Shown one piece after another: positions 41,937 to 49,998 of a DNA stretch of 64,000 bases. The notes under the pieces were generated by a model, which had not been told where the DNA came from, searched no databases, and worked only from the letters and a program-made list of their open reading frames with translations. Location of the stretch: NCBI GenBank assembly GCA_934552855.1, contig CAKTEU010000009.1, positions 1-64,000 on the forward strand. Reading direction: 5' to 3'. The DNA comes from an uncultured Eubacteriales bacterium. Lineage in GTDB: Bacteria; Bacillota; Clostridia; Oscillospirales; Acutalibacteraceae. A program made the translations under genes and the position numbers. Within the stretch, counting starts at the first letter, position 1. Each line of letters starts with the position of its first letter.

Positions 41937-43651
41937 AACTTGTTATTGATAATATTCCCGTTGAAATTGAAAACGGGGCAACGATCCTTGAAGCGGCGCA
42001 AAAGGCGAATATACATATTCCGACTCTTTGCTATTTCAAAGAGCTTAATGAAATCGGCGCTTGCCGAATCTGCGTTGTTGAAGTTAAGGATAACGAACGC
42101 CTTGTTGCCGCCTGCAACACAAAGGCTGAGGACGGAATGGTGATTTTCACAAACAGTCCTCGTGTTCGTGAAGCAAGGAATGTCAACATCAAGCTTATTC
42201 TCAGCGAACATGACTGCTATTGCACAACCTGCGTTCGCAGCGGAACGTGCCAGCTTCAAAAGGTTGCAAACGACCTTAATATTTTCAGAAACGAATATGA
42301 AACCCGAATTGAGCGCAACAAGCCGCACGGCGATTTTCCGCTTGTCAGAGATGCCGGCCGCTGCATAAAATGTATGCGCTGCATTCAGGTTTGCGACAAG
42401 GTTCAGTCGCTTCACGTTTGGGAGGTTCAAAATACCGGCTCAAGAACAACCGTTGCCGTTAAGGAACACAAAAAGCTTTGGGAAACCGACTGCTCGCTTT
42501 GCGGCCAGTGCATCACCCATTGCCCGACCGGTGCACTCAGAGAAAGGGACGACACCCAAAAGGTTTATCGTGCCCTTGCCGACCAAAGCAAAATCACTGT
42601 TGTTCAGTTTGCTCCCGCCGTTCGTACCGCATGGGCGGAATCGTTTGGACTTGACAAGGAGTTTGCAACCGAAAAGCGTATGGTTGCCGCCGCAAAAGCA
42701 CTCGGTTTCAATTATGTTTTTGATACCGATTTTTCAGCCGACCTCACGATTATGGAAGAGGGCAGCGAGTTCCTTGACAGGCTTCAAAACGGCGGAAAGC
42801 TTCCGCTTATGACTTCATGCTGCCCCGGATGGGTACGTTTCCTCAAAGGTCAGTATCCGGAATTTACCGATAACCTTTCAACCGCAAAATCACCGCAGCA
42901 AATGTTCGGTGCGGTAACAAAAAGTTACTTTGCAAAAATGATTGGCGTAAGACCGGAAAACATTTTCTGCGTTTCCGTTATGCCGTGTACGGCGAAAAAG
43001 CACGAATGCGCAATTGAAAACATGAACGATGCCTGCGGTGATCCGGACGTTGACGTTTCAATCACAACGAGGGAGTTTGCAAGAATGCTTCGTGCCGACC
43101 ATGTGGGTGTGGCAAGGCTTCCGGAATGCGAATTTGACAGTCCTCTCGGTGCGGCAACCGGTGCCGGCGTAATTTTCGGCGCAACCGGCGGCGTAATGGA
43201 GGCGGCTCTTCGCAGCGCATATTATCTTGTTACGGGTGAAAATCCGGACGCAGACGCTTTTTCCGGTGTCAGGGGTCTTGACGGCTGGAAGGAAGCAACC
43301 TATGACATCAAAGGAACAAAGGTAAAAGTTGCCGTTGTCAGCGGACTTAAGAACACGAAAAAACTTATGGAAGCACTCAAAGCCGGCGATGTCAGCTATG
43401 ACTTTATTGAGGTTATGGCGTGTCCGGGCGGCTGCGCAGGCGGCGGCGGACAGCCTATTCACGACGGCGAAGAGCTTGCCGGCGAAAGAGGAAAAACCCT
43501 TTATGAGCTTGACAAAAACAATGCTCTCAGGTTTTCTCACGAAAATCCTGAGGTTCAAACGCTTTATAAAGACTTCCTTGAAAAGCCGCTTTCTCACACG
43601 GCGCACCACCTTCTTCATACCGATCACCATGCTTGGGAAATGACAAAATAA
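41930..43651 (+). CDS. hydA: [FeFe] hydrogenase catalytic subunit
   Basis: The 573-residue subunit has an N-terminal [2Fe-2S] ferredoxin domain (HIPTLCYFKELNEIGACRIC), then a His-Cys cluster region (HDCYCTTCVRSGTCQLQ) and two [4Fe-4S] clusters (CIKCMRCIQVC; CSLCGQCITHCPTG). The H-cluster motifs follow: TSCCPGW (C297 region), MPCTAKKHE and MACPGGCAGGGGQ. It evolves or takes up H2 in the cytoplasm. Domain order fits group A; the GltD-like partner suggests the poorly understood A2 (glutamate-synthase-linked) type. Start codon ATG, with GGAGG in the end of the upstream gene. Confidence 0.95.
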   Translation: MVKLVIDNIPVEIENGATILEAAQKANIHIPTLCYFKELNEIGACRICVVEVKDNERLVAACNTKAEDGMVIFTNSPRVREARNVNIKLILSEHDCYCTTCVRSGTCQLQKVANDLNIFRNEYETRIERNKPHGDFPLVRDAGRCIKCMRCIQVCDKVQSLHVWEVQNTGSRTTVAVKEHKKLWETDCSLCGQCITHCPTGALRERDDTQKVYRALADQSKITVVQFAPAVRTAWAESFGLDKEFATEKRMVAAAKALGFNYVFDTDFSADLTIMEEGSEFLDRLQNGGKLPLMTSCCPGWVRFLKGQYPEFTDNLSTAKSPQQMFGAVTKSYFAKMIGVRPENIFCVSVMPCTAKKHECAIENMNDACGDPDVDVSITTREFARMLRADHVGVARLPECEFDSPLGAATGAGVIFGATGGVMEAALRSAYYLVTGENPDADAFSGVRGLDGWKEATYDIKGTKVKVAVVSGLKNTKKLMEALKAGDVSYDFIEVMACPGGCAGGGGQPIHDGEELAGERGKTLYELDKNNALRFSHENPEVQTLYKDFLEKPLSHTAHHLLHTDHHAWEMTK

Positions 43652-43658
43652 AAAATTG

Positions 43659-43694
43659 GGGCTGTTCTGAAATTACTCGGAACAGCCCTTTTTT
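43659..43694 (+). terminator. Terminator of the hydrogenase operon
   Basis: GGGCTGTTC and GAACAGCCC form a 9-bp stem followed by TTTTTT. Confidence 0.85.
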
Positions 43695-43738
43695 GAGAGA
43701 TATGATGATTAATCAAAACAACAAAAAGAAATTATATC

Positions 43739-43820
43739 GTAGTGGGCGGATTTTGTTCCGCCCGGAAAACCTAATCTCTTGTATTGCAAAAATTTATAGA
43801 TAAACCGCAAGATAACGCTT
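43739..43820. repeat. Degenerate GTAGGGG-palindrome repeat, copy 2
   Basis: GTAGTGGGCGGA with its complement TCCGCCC (43744-43763) is followed by TGCAAAAATTTATA and ACGCTTTGCC, in the same order as at 14581-14660. It occupies the gap between converging operons. Confidence 0.5.
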
Positions 43821-43833
43821 TGCCTAAAAAGCA

Positions 43834-43874
43834 AAAAAGAACGCCGAATAAAACTTTGACTCGGCGTTCTTTTT
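43834..43874 (-). terminator. Terminator of the MATE-GH3-esterase operon
   Basis: AAAAAGAACGCCGA pairs with TCGGCGTTCTTTTT; U-rich on both strands. Confidence 0.85.
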
Positions 43875-43883
43875 GTTGTTCTG

Positions 43884-44789
43884 TTATTTTACTTTTGTTT
43901 TCATCTTACTTTTGAAAAATTCGGTCATTGTCTGAATTTCCTTTGCCGCCGGTGCGGAATAAGGATTGACAACGCTGAAAACGTGTTGGAGCGATTTCCC
44001 GTCAAGCTTTTCCTCATAGCAGTAAAAGACATTTTCAACGCCGTGGCGGTCAAGAATGCTTTTAAGCTTTTTTGCCTGCTTTTTGAGGAAGTCTCCGCTT
44101 GCGGTAACAATGTAAAACGGATGCATTCCGAGATAAGCGGCGTTTGAATAATCCATGTATTTATAAAGCTTGTTTTTCTTCGGCTTGTCTCCGAGGAGCG
44201 ATTTAAGATTTGCGTTCATGATGAAATTCGGTGAACTCAAATCAACCGCCGGGCAGATTGCACCGATTGCTTTGAAGGAAAGCGAAGGCGTAACGCCAAA
44301 ATCCTCCTGCATTCTTTTGCTTCCGTTTATCGCTTCGCTCATGCAGACCATCTGGCCGCCTGCACTGTCGCCGACAAGGAAGATGTTTTCAGTATCCGCA
44401 GGATAGTTTTCAAGGTTTTTTGAAAGCCACGAAAAGGCGGAAAAAATGTCTGCAATCTGGTCAATGAATTGCGTTTTCACTGCAAGGCGATAATTGATTG
44501 AAGCAACAAGAAAACCCTTTTCGGCAAGCTTGAGGCAGTAGTATTTGTTAATTTCCTTATAGCCGTAAAGCCAGCCGCCGCCGTGAACGTCAATTATAAC
44601 GGGAAGCTTTTCGGTCGTCCCTTCTGGATAGTAAATATCAAGAAGATGCTCCTTTGTTCCGTCGTCAATATACGGAATGTCGGTAAGCTGGGTTATGCCG
44701 GAAGTCGGAGTTTGCGAAGCGATGCGTTTTGCGTCGTTTTTTTCGGTAATCTTCCAAAATTTCAAAAGCACAGGTTTGAGAATATCCAT
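43884..44789 (-). CDS. Alpha/beta hydrolase esterase (HSL/BD-FAE-like)
   Basis: The 301-residue esterase has the oxyanion motif VIIDVHGGGWLYG and the nucleophile motif VGDSAGGQM; the Asp and His lie in the C-terminal third (IVTASGDFL; LQHVFSVV). There is no signal peptide. Its ATG overlaps the GH3 stop by one base (TAATG), so it is translationally coupled to that enzyme. It may remove acetyl or feruloyl groups from imported oligosaccharides before or after the glucosidase acts; this is inferred from the operon. Confidence 0.85.
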   Translation of the reverse strand: MDILKPVLLKFWKITEKNDAKRIASQTPTSGITQLTDIPYIDDGTKEHLLDIYYPEGTTEKLPVIIDVHGGGWLYGYKEINKYYCLKLAEKGFLVASINYRLAVKTQFIDQIADIFSAFSWLSKNLENYPADTENIFLVGDSAGGQMVCMSEAINGSKRMQEDFGVTPSLSFKAIGAICPAVDLSSPNFIMNANLKSLLGDKPKKNKLYKYMDYSNAAYLGMHPFYIVTASGDFLKKQAKKLKSILDRHGVENVFYCYEEKLDGKSLQHVFSVVNPYSAPAAKEIQTMTEFFKSKMKTKVK

Positions 44790-47269
44790 TATTCATTGAC
44801 CTCCGCTGTTTCCTTTTCAAAGTCGTACCTGTCAAGCTTGTTTTCCATTGCCATTTTGAGAACGTGCATTGCGCAGTCTTGAAATTCGCCGATGGTGAGT
44901 CCGTTTTTAACGCTCTTTTTTGCCGTTCCGTCGGGCTTCCTTTTGCCCACTCTTGCACCGCCGGGCATGAGTACGTCAACGCCGGCTCTTACTCTGTAGC
45001 CTTGGTCAAGAATGCCGGGGAACTCGTGGCTTTCGTCCTTTTGCATCCACCAGTCAGTCATAACGTTACCTTCATATCCCCATTCTTTTCTGAGAACAGT
45101 TGTAACGGTGTCGTAATTATAATGGCTCCATACGCCGTTGATTTTGTTGTATGAAGTCATAATGTTGTGCGGATTCGCATTTTTTACGCAAAACTCAAAG
45201 CCTTTGAGATATATTTCGCGAAGCGCACGTTCCGAAACACGGGAATCGTTTTTAATTCTGTTGACCTCCTGATTGTTACAGGCAAAGTGCTTCGGGCAGG
45301 CGGAAAGTCCGCTTTCCTGAACGCCGAGAACAACCGAAGCCGCCGTCATTCCGGAAAGGAACGGATCTTCCGAGAAGTATTCAAAGTTTCTTCCGCAAAG
45401 GGGATTGCGGTGAATGTTCATTCCGGGCGCAAGGATAATGTCGCTTCCTCTTTCAAGCATTTCCTTTGAAAACTCTTTGTAAAGCTCACGAACAAGCTTT
45501 TTGTTGAACGAGCAGGCAAGAGCCGCACCGTTCGGAAGCAGTGAACAGTTTGCCGCAAGACGTATTCCGCTCGGTCCGTCGGTTGTGGTTACCGGAGGAA
45601 TGCCTTTTTCACGAAGCGAGGGAAGAACACCGCCCATTACGCCGGCGTTGCCTTTTGCGCCGAGCGGATTGTTCATGATATAGCCGCCTCTTGTGATTGC
45701 TTCAAGTTCATCAAACGAAAGCTGAGAGACAAAGTCTTCCATTGAAACTTTGCCGCTTTTAACGTCTGAAAGCTTATATCCGAGGTCGCCGGTCTGCTCA
45801 AGTGTTTTCGGAAGATTTTCAAGAATACGATTTTTAAGATTCTCTTTCATAACCGGAGCACGTTCAAGAACGCCTTTGAGATTGCCGTTTTCATCGGTAA
45901 CGGCTTTAAGGCGGTCAAACGGAACCTTCGGGTCGGGGGCGCAGATTTGCGAAAGCTTTTCGGTCACAATTGTTCTGTCAAGGGTAAAGCTTTTGCATTT
46001 TATTGCCGAGCGAACATCCGAACCGAAATAAAGATTGTATTCGCCTTTTTCAAGAACATAGCAGCTTGTGTTTCCGGTTGCGCCGCCGTCATCGTATGAA
46101 GCAAAATCGGCAAGGTTAAAGCTGAGCTTCAGTTTTTCGCTTTCGCCGGGGGCAAGCTCTTCTGTTTTTTCATAAGCAACAAGAACCCTTTCGGCTTTTC
46201 CGAGTTTGCCTTGCGGGGCGGAAAGATAAAGCTCGGCAACATATTTTCCGCTTCTTTCACCGATATTTCTGATGTCTGCCCAAAGGTTGATTTCGTTTTT
46301 GTCCGAACGGGTCACTCTTGTTACCTTGCCTTCAAAGCGGGTATAGCTGAGACCGAAGCCGAACGGGAAAAGAACCTTGTCTTTTCTGAATGTTTCAAAA
46401 TATCTGTATCCGACAAAAATATCTTCGGTATAGTTGTTGAAGTTTCTGTTGCCGAAAAAGCGTGCCGAAGGATAGTATTCGTACTTTTCGGCAATTGTGT
46501 CGGCAAGCTTTCCGGAAGGGGAAACAGCACCGGAAAGCACGTCCGCAACGCAGTTTCCGCTTTCCATTCCGCACTGCCAAACATAAAGAACGGCCGAAAC
46601 GTCAAATTCATTGACCCACGCCATATCCATAATGCTTCCGCAATCAAGCAGAACAACCGTTTTTCTGAATGAGTAGCAAACTTTTGAAAGCAGTGAACGT
46701 TCTTCGCTTGTGAGATAGTAGCTGCCTTCTTCAAGAACGTTTTCCCTGTCCTCGCCGGCGGCTCTGCCAATCACGACAATTGCGGTATCGCTCTTTTTTG
46801 CTGCGTCCTGAACGATTTTTTTGGAGATTGGCATTTCGTCATAGCTCATCGGCCAATTGCCCCAAAAGCCGTCGTCCGGCGGATTCTTCTCGCACCAGTC
46901 CTCATAAATTTTTGCAAGTTCTTCGTTAATCGTGATATTTTCGTTTGCACGAAGTCCGTCAAGAAGGTTCACTCTGTAAGGTGCGTTTACATCGCCGCCC
47001 GAACCGTAGCCGACATAAAACCAGTTTTTTTGAACTCTTCCGAAAACAGAAACAACCCTGTCTTTTGAAAGCGGAAGAACGTTGTTTTGGTTTTTGAGAA
47101 GGACAATGCCTTCTGCACCGGTCTTTCTGCAAAGGGCAGAAATCTCAGAGCTTGAACTTTCGCCCGAACCTGCACCGGCTTTTGTTTGCGAAACGGATTC
47201 CGTAACAGCGTTAACAACTGCGCCGACCGAACGTCTGACGCTGTTTTTAATCTTTTTCTTAATGCTCAA
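44789..47269 (-). CDS. Circularly permuted glycoside hydrolase family 3 enzyme
   Basis: The 826-residue GH3 has its domains in swapped order. The C-type domain comes first (about 45-300; AEGIVLLKNQNNVLPLSKDRVV), then FPFGFGLSYTRF and a fibronectin-like domain (about 320-440). The N-type barrel comes last (about 520-800), with TDGPSGIRLAANC, CGRNFEYFSEDPFLSG, CPKHFACNNQE and nucleophile D739 in NVMTDWW. The same permutation is known for the Ruminococcus albus beta-glucosidase. No signal peptide. It presumably hydrolyses imported beta-glucosides or beta-xylosides. Second gene of the operon after MATE, 34 nt downstream. Confidence 0.92.
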   Translation of the reverse strand: MSIKKKIKNSVRRSVGAVVNAVTESVSQTKAGAGSGESSSSEISALCRKTGAEGIVLLKNQNNVLPLSKDRVVSVFGRVQKNWFYVGYGSGGDVNAPYRVNLLDGLRANENITINEELAKIYEDWCEKNPPDDGFWGNWPMSYDEMPISKKIVQDAAKKSDTAIVVIGRAAGEDRENVLEEGSYYLTSEERSLLSKVCYSFRKTVVLLDCGSIMDMAWVNEFDVSAVLYVWQCGMESGNCVADVLSGAVSPSGKLADTIAEKYEYYPSARFFGNRNFNNYTEDIFVGYRYFETFRKDKVLFPFGFGLSYTRFEGKVTRVTRSDKNEINLWADIRNIGERSGKYVAELYLSAPQGKLGKAERVLVAYEKTEELAPGESEKLKLSFNLADFASYDDGGATGNTSCYVLEKGEYNLYFGSDVRSAIKCKSFTLDRTIVTEKLSQICAPDPKVPFDRLKAVTDENGNLKGVLERAPVMKENLKNRILENLPKTLEQTGDLGYKLSDVKSGKVSMEDFVSQLSFDELEAITRGGYIMNNPLGAKGNAGVMGGVLPSLREKGIPPVTTTDGPSGIRLAANCSLLPNGAALACSFNKKLVRELYKEFSKEMLERGSDIILAPGMNIHRNPLCGRNFEYFSEDPFLSGMTAASVVLGVQESGLSACPKHFACNNQEVNRIKNDSRVSERALREIYLKGFEFCVKNANPHNIMTSYNKINGVWSHYNYDTVTTVLRKEWGYEGNVMTDWWMQKDESHEFPGILDQGYRVRAGVDVLMPGGARVGKRKPDGTAKKSVKNGLTIGEFQDCAMHVLKMAMENKLDRYDFEKETAEVNE

Positions 47270-47303
47270 TTCAGTTTCCTCCTTTTAAGGTGTTTGAGTG
47301 AAT

Positions 47304-48713
47304 TTATTTGTTTTTAAAATAATCTTCTTTTCCTTTGATACCCTCTTCGGTAACGGGTTTAAGCCAGAGAAGCGAGCGATGGCGAATGATGCAGAAAATG
47401 CTTTTGGGAATATCTTCGGCAAGATAAGCAATCATGAAAACGGCAATGAACGGCAGTGCAAAAGCTTTTGCCGCAAGAAGCGTTGCCGGAATTGCAAGGA
47501 GCCACAGCGAACCGATGTCGCAAAGCATTGCCATAAATGTGTCGCCGCCGGAGCGGAAAATGCCGACAACCTGAACGTATGAAATCATTTTGACCGGAAG
47601 TTCACAACCGAGGAAAAGTGCAACTGTCATCGCTGTTGAAAGCGAAAGGGCAGAGATGTTGTTGCCCATGTTGAAGATTGAAATCAGCCGACTGCGGAAA
47701 ATCACCATCAATGCGCCGACGAAAACCGCAGCAAGCGGAACAACGAACGAAAAACGGTGTGCGTCCTGAACGGCACGTTCGATTTTTCCCGAACCGACCG
47801 ACTTTCCGACCATGATTATGCAGGCGTTGCAAAGCCCGACAAAGAATGCAAAAGAAAGGTCTGAGAATGTTTTAACAATTGTGACCGCCGCATAGTATTC
47901 GTAACCCATGTTTGAATAAATAATATTGAGAACGAAAATTCCGAACGACCAAAGCGATTCGTTGATAACAACGGGCAGCGCACGGCGAATAAATTCAAAA
48001 AGATGACGGAGCTTGAATGAAAAGATGTCCTTTGGGGAACGGACAAGATGATTTTTTTGAAAAAGCGAAATTACAACAAGAAACACCGGACCCGACCAAG
48101 AGGAAATGCAGGTTGCGGTTGCCGCACCGGCAACACCCATTTCGGGAAGTCCGAATTTTCCGAAGATGAATCCGTAATTAAAAACGGCATTGAGAACGGT
48201 TGTTATCATTGAAACATACATCGGAACTTTGACCTTTTCAATGTTCCTCAAAAAGCCGGAAAGAATGACCGAAAGAACAACGGCAGGATAGGAAAAACAG
48301 GCAATTTTCATATAGCTGCTGCCTGAAGCGATTACGTTTGGGTCTTTGTTGAAAATTGCAATAACTTTTTCAGGGGCAAAAAACGCAGGAAAAAAGAAAA
48401 CGGCCGAAAGCACTGTGATGAACAAAAGTGAAATGCCCAAAACACGGCGCATTGCTTTATAGTTTTTGATTCCCCAATACTGTGCGGCAAAAACCGACAT
48501 TCCCGAGCAAATTCCGAAGCTTATGATGCTCATGAACCAGCTCCACTGACCCGCCATACCGACCGAGGAAAGCGCAACGTCGCCGAGTCTGCTCACCATG
48601 AGCGTATCGACAATTGCAAACGAGCTTGTCAGCATATTCTGAATGGCAATCGGAAATCCGAGCCGAAGCGTTACACGCCAAAAAGGCTTGTCGCCAAGAT
48701 ATTTTTTAATCAT
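47304..48713 (-). CDS. MATE family efflux transporter
   Basis: The 469-residue protein has about 12 membrane segments in two MATE repeats (FPIAIQNMLTSSFAIVDTLMVSRLGDVALSSVGMAGQ in the first, in pieces; VINESLWSFGIFVLN in the second). These transporters export drugs or metabolites with Na+ or H+. The normal ribosome binding site is absent directly before the ATG at 48713; AAAGGA lies about 25 nt upstream behind a small hairpin and within a possible leader peptide. Leading an operon with glycosidase and esterase genes is unusual and may point to export of a glycoside or aglycone. Confidence 0.88.
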   Translation of the reverse strand: MIKKYLGDKPFWRVTLRLGFPIAIQNMLTSSFAIVDTLMVSRLGDVALSSVGMAGQWSWFMSIISFGICSGMSVFAAQYWGIKNYKAMRRVLGISLLFITVLSAVFFFPAFFAPEKVIAIFNKDPNVIASGSSYMKIACFSYPAVVLSVILSGFLRNIEKVKVPMYVSMITTVLNAVFNYGFIFGKFGLPEMGVAGAATATCISSWSGPVFLVVISLFQKNHLVRSPKDIFSFKLRHLFEFIRRALPVVINESLWSFGIFVLNIIYSNMGYEYYAAVTIVKTFSDLSFAFFVGLCNACIIMVGKSVGSGKIERAVQDAHRFSFVVPLAAVFVGALMVIFRSRLISIFNMGNNISALSLSTAMTVALFLGCELPVKMISYVQVVGIFRSGGDTFMAMLCDIGSLWLLAIPATLLAAKAFALPFIAVFMIAYLAEDIPKSIFCIIRHRSLLWLKPVTEEGIKGKEDYFKNK

Positions 48714-48738
48714 AACAATTCAGTGCGGTTTTCCGCAT
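48706..48738 (-). CDS. Possible 10-codon leader peptide overlapping the MATE start
   Basis: An ATG directly after GAAAGG opens a frame MRKTALNCYD that ends at a TAA lying 8 nt inside the MATE gene. The hairpin TGCGG-AAAA-CCGCA (48724-48737) falls within it. Translating it would melt the hairpin and deliver ribosomes to the MATE start; alternatively the hairpin simply brings the ribosome binding site close to that ATG. Confidence 0.35.
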   Translation of the reverse strand: MRKTALNCYD

Positions 48739-48761
48739 CCTTTCATACTATAATCCATTCT

Positions 48762-48790
48762 ATTATAAAGAATGATACGAAAAGTGTCAA
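48762..48790 (-). promoter_or_regulatory. Promoter of the MATE-GH3-esterase operon
   Basis: On the minus strand TTGACA, 17 bp, TATAAT, both perfect. Confidence 0.85.
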
Positions 48791-48840
48791 GAGTTTAAAA
48801 ACAACCCAAAAACGAAATTCGACAGAGGTTTTGCTCAGAG

Positions 48841-48869
48841 TTGACGTATAGAATAAAACGGATTATAAT
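48841..48869 (+). promoter_or_regulatory. Promoter of the 48.9-kb RNA
   Basis: TTGACG, 17 bp, TATAAT. Transcription should start near the GGG at 48874-48876. Confidence 0.8.
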
Positions 48870-48875
48870 TAACGG

Positions 48876-49007
48876 GACAACACTAATTTGAGGAGCGGAG
48901 AACTTTGAGGTGAAAAGTGCGTCCTCATGCGCCGCAAACTTTACGGTATCGGGCAAAAGAGATGCCGGCAGTGACGCTCCGGCCAAAGTTTTCCGCCGGT
49001 TTTTATT
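48876..49007 (+). ncRNA. Unidentified structured RNA, riboswitch-like layout
   Basis: About 130 nt are transcribed from a strong promoter and contain no convincing open frame. A 13-bp long-range helix joins 48895-48907 (GCGGAGAACTTTG) to 48984-48996 (CAAAGTTTTCCGC). Inside it lie small hairpins: TGAGG/CCTCA, CCG/CGG, CGG-CA/TG-CCG and GCCGG/CCGGC. The right strand of the long helix lies inside the loop and arm of the terminator CCGGC/GCCGG at 48979-49010, so the two cannot form together. This is how terminator-controlled riboswitches are built, but a second terminator at 49012 and a new promoter separate it from the next gene, so it may be a stand-alone small RNA. It matches no riboswitch consensus I know. 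Confidence 0.6.
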
Positions 49008-49010
49008 TTT
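48979..49010 (+). terminator. Terminator of the structured RNA
   Basis: CCGGC and GCCGG enclose an 11-nt loop and are followed by TTTTTATTTTTT. Confidence 0.75.
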
Positions 49011-49011
49011 T

Positions 49012-49038
49012 AAGACAGCTTTCAGGCTGTCTTTTTTT
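49012..49038 (+). terminator. Second terminator after the structured RNA
   Basis: AAGACAGC and GCTGTCTT form a perfect stem with a 6-nt loop and are followed by TTTTT. Confidence 0.85.
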
Positions 49039-49054
49039 GCTTTAAAACGAGCTA

Positions 49055-49083
49055 TTGTCAAACGCAAGAACTTGTGATATAAT
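49055..49083 (+). promoter_or_regulatory. Promoter of the ABC exporter operon
   Basis: TTGTCA, 17 bp, TATAAT, about 55 nt before the ATG at 49138. Confidence 0.75.
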
Positions 49084-49137
49084 GATAAACAGATTTTTCT
49101 GCCGATTTTTGAGCGGCGGAAAAGAGGGAGGATTTTC

Positions 49138-49983
49138 ATGGGTATTGCATCCGCAGTTAAAAGCCATAAAGACAATTTTATGAAGTATCGCTTTCTGCTC
49201 AAGGAACTTGTCAGAAAAAACATAAAGCTTCAATACAGAGATTCGTTTCTCGGAATGTTTTGGACGTTTCTTCAGCCGCTGCTTACAACAATTGTTTTGG
49301 TTTTTGTTTTCAACAACATTTTCGGTCGAAGCTCAAACGGAGTCGGAAATTATACCGTTTTCCTCCTTATCGGCCGGTTGCTTTTTGACTTTTTCAGCCA
49401 GTCAACAAAGCGTGCAATGCGTTCAATCCGTTCAAACGGCGCAATGATAAAAAAGGTTTATGTGCCCAAATATATTTATCCGCTGTCGCAGATTCTTTCA
49501 ACGTTTGTAACGTTTTTGATTTCGCTTTCGGTTCTTGTTGTTGTAATTCTCTTTTTCAATATCACGAACAACAACCCGATTCATCTGACGTGGCGCATTG
49601 TGTATTGCGTTATTCCGGTTTTTATTCTTTTTGTGCTAAGCCTCGGTGTCGGAATGTTCCTTGCAACGGTTTCGGTTTTCTTCCGTGATATGGAAAACCT
49701 TTATGATGTTATCACAACGCTGCTTTTCTATATTACGCCGATTGTTTATAACATTGAAAGCCTTAAATTTGCAACCGGCGGAATACAGAGAATTATTTTT
49801 AAACTTAATCCGCTTTACGGAATCATCGGAATGTTCCGTGCGGCCGTAATTTGGGGCCATGAGTTTACACATTATTGGGATATGAAGCTTATGTGGTACT
49901 CCGCAGCTTGTGCGGTCATTGCACTTGTTATCGGCTTTGCCGTATTCTATAAAAATCAGGACAGATTTATTCTCCATATTTGA
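49138..49983 (+). CDS. ABC-2 type polysaccharide/teichoic acid export permease (TagG/Wzm-like)
   Basis: The 281-residue permease has six membrane segments. The N-terminal amphipathic KELVRKNIKLQYRDSFLGMFWTFLQPL is characteristic of Wzm/TagG, and the late segment MENLYDVITTLLFYITPIVY is also typical. With the ATPase 15 nt downstream it should export a lipid-linked glycan such as wall teichoic acid or a surface polysaccharide. GGGAGG precedes the ATG. No glycosyltransferases are nearby, so the cargo is not known. Confidence 0.9.
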   Translation: MGIASAVKSHKDNFMKYRFLLKELVRKNIKLQYRDSFLGMFWTFLQPLLTTIVLVFVFNNIFGRSSNGVGNYTVFLLIGRLLFDFFSQSTKRAMRSIRSNGAMIKKVYVPKYIYPLSQILSTFVTFLISLSVLVVVILFFNITNNNPIHLTWRIVYCVIPVFILFVLSLGVGMFLATVSVFFRDMENLYDVITTLLFYITPIVYNIESLKFATGGIQRIIFKLNPLYGIIGMFRAAVIWGHEFTHYWDMKLMWYSAACAVIALVIGFAVFYKNQDRFILHI

Positions 49984-49998
49984 GAAAGAGGGATCCGT

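Noticed and set aside
48876..49007. Assignment of the structured RNA to a known riboswitch (lysine, c-di-GMP-I, Moco or T-box)
   Set aside because: Key consensus blocks are missing: no T-box AGGGTGG, no lysine core, no GEMM CACGC/AAACC blocks. Only short coincidental matches were found.
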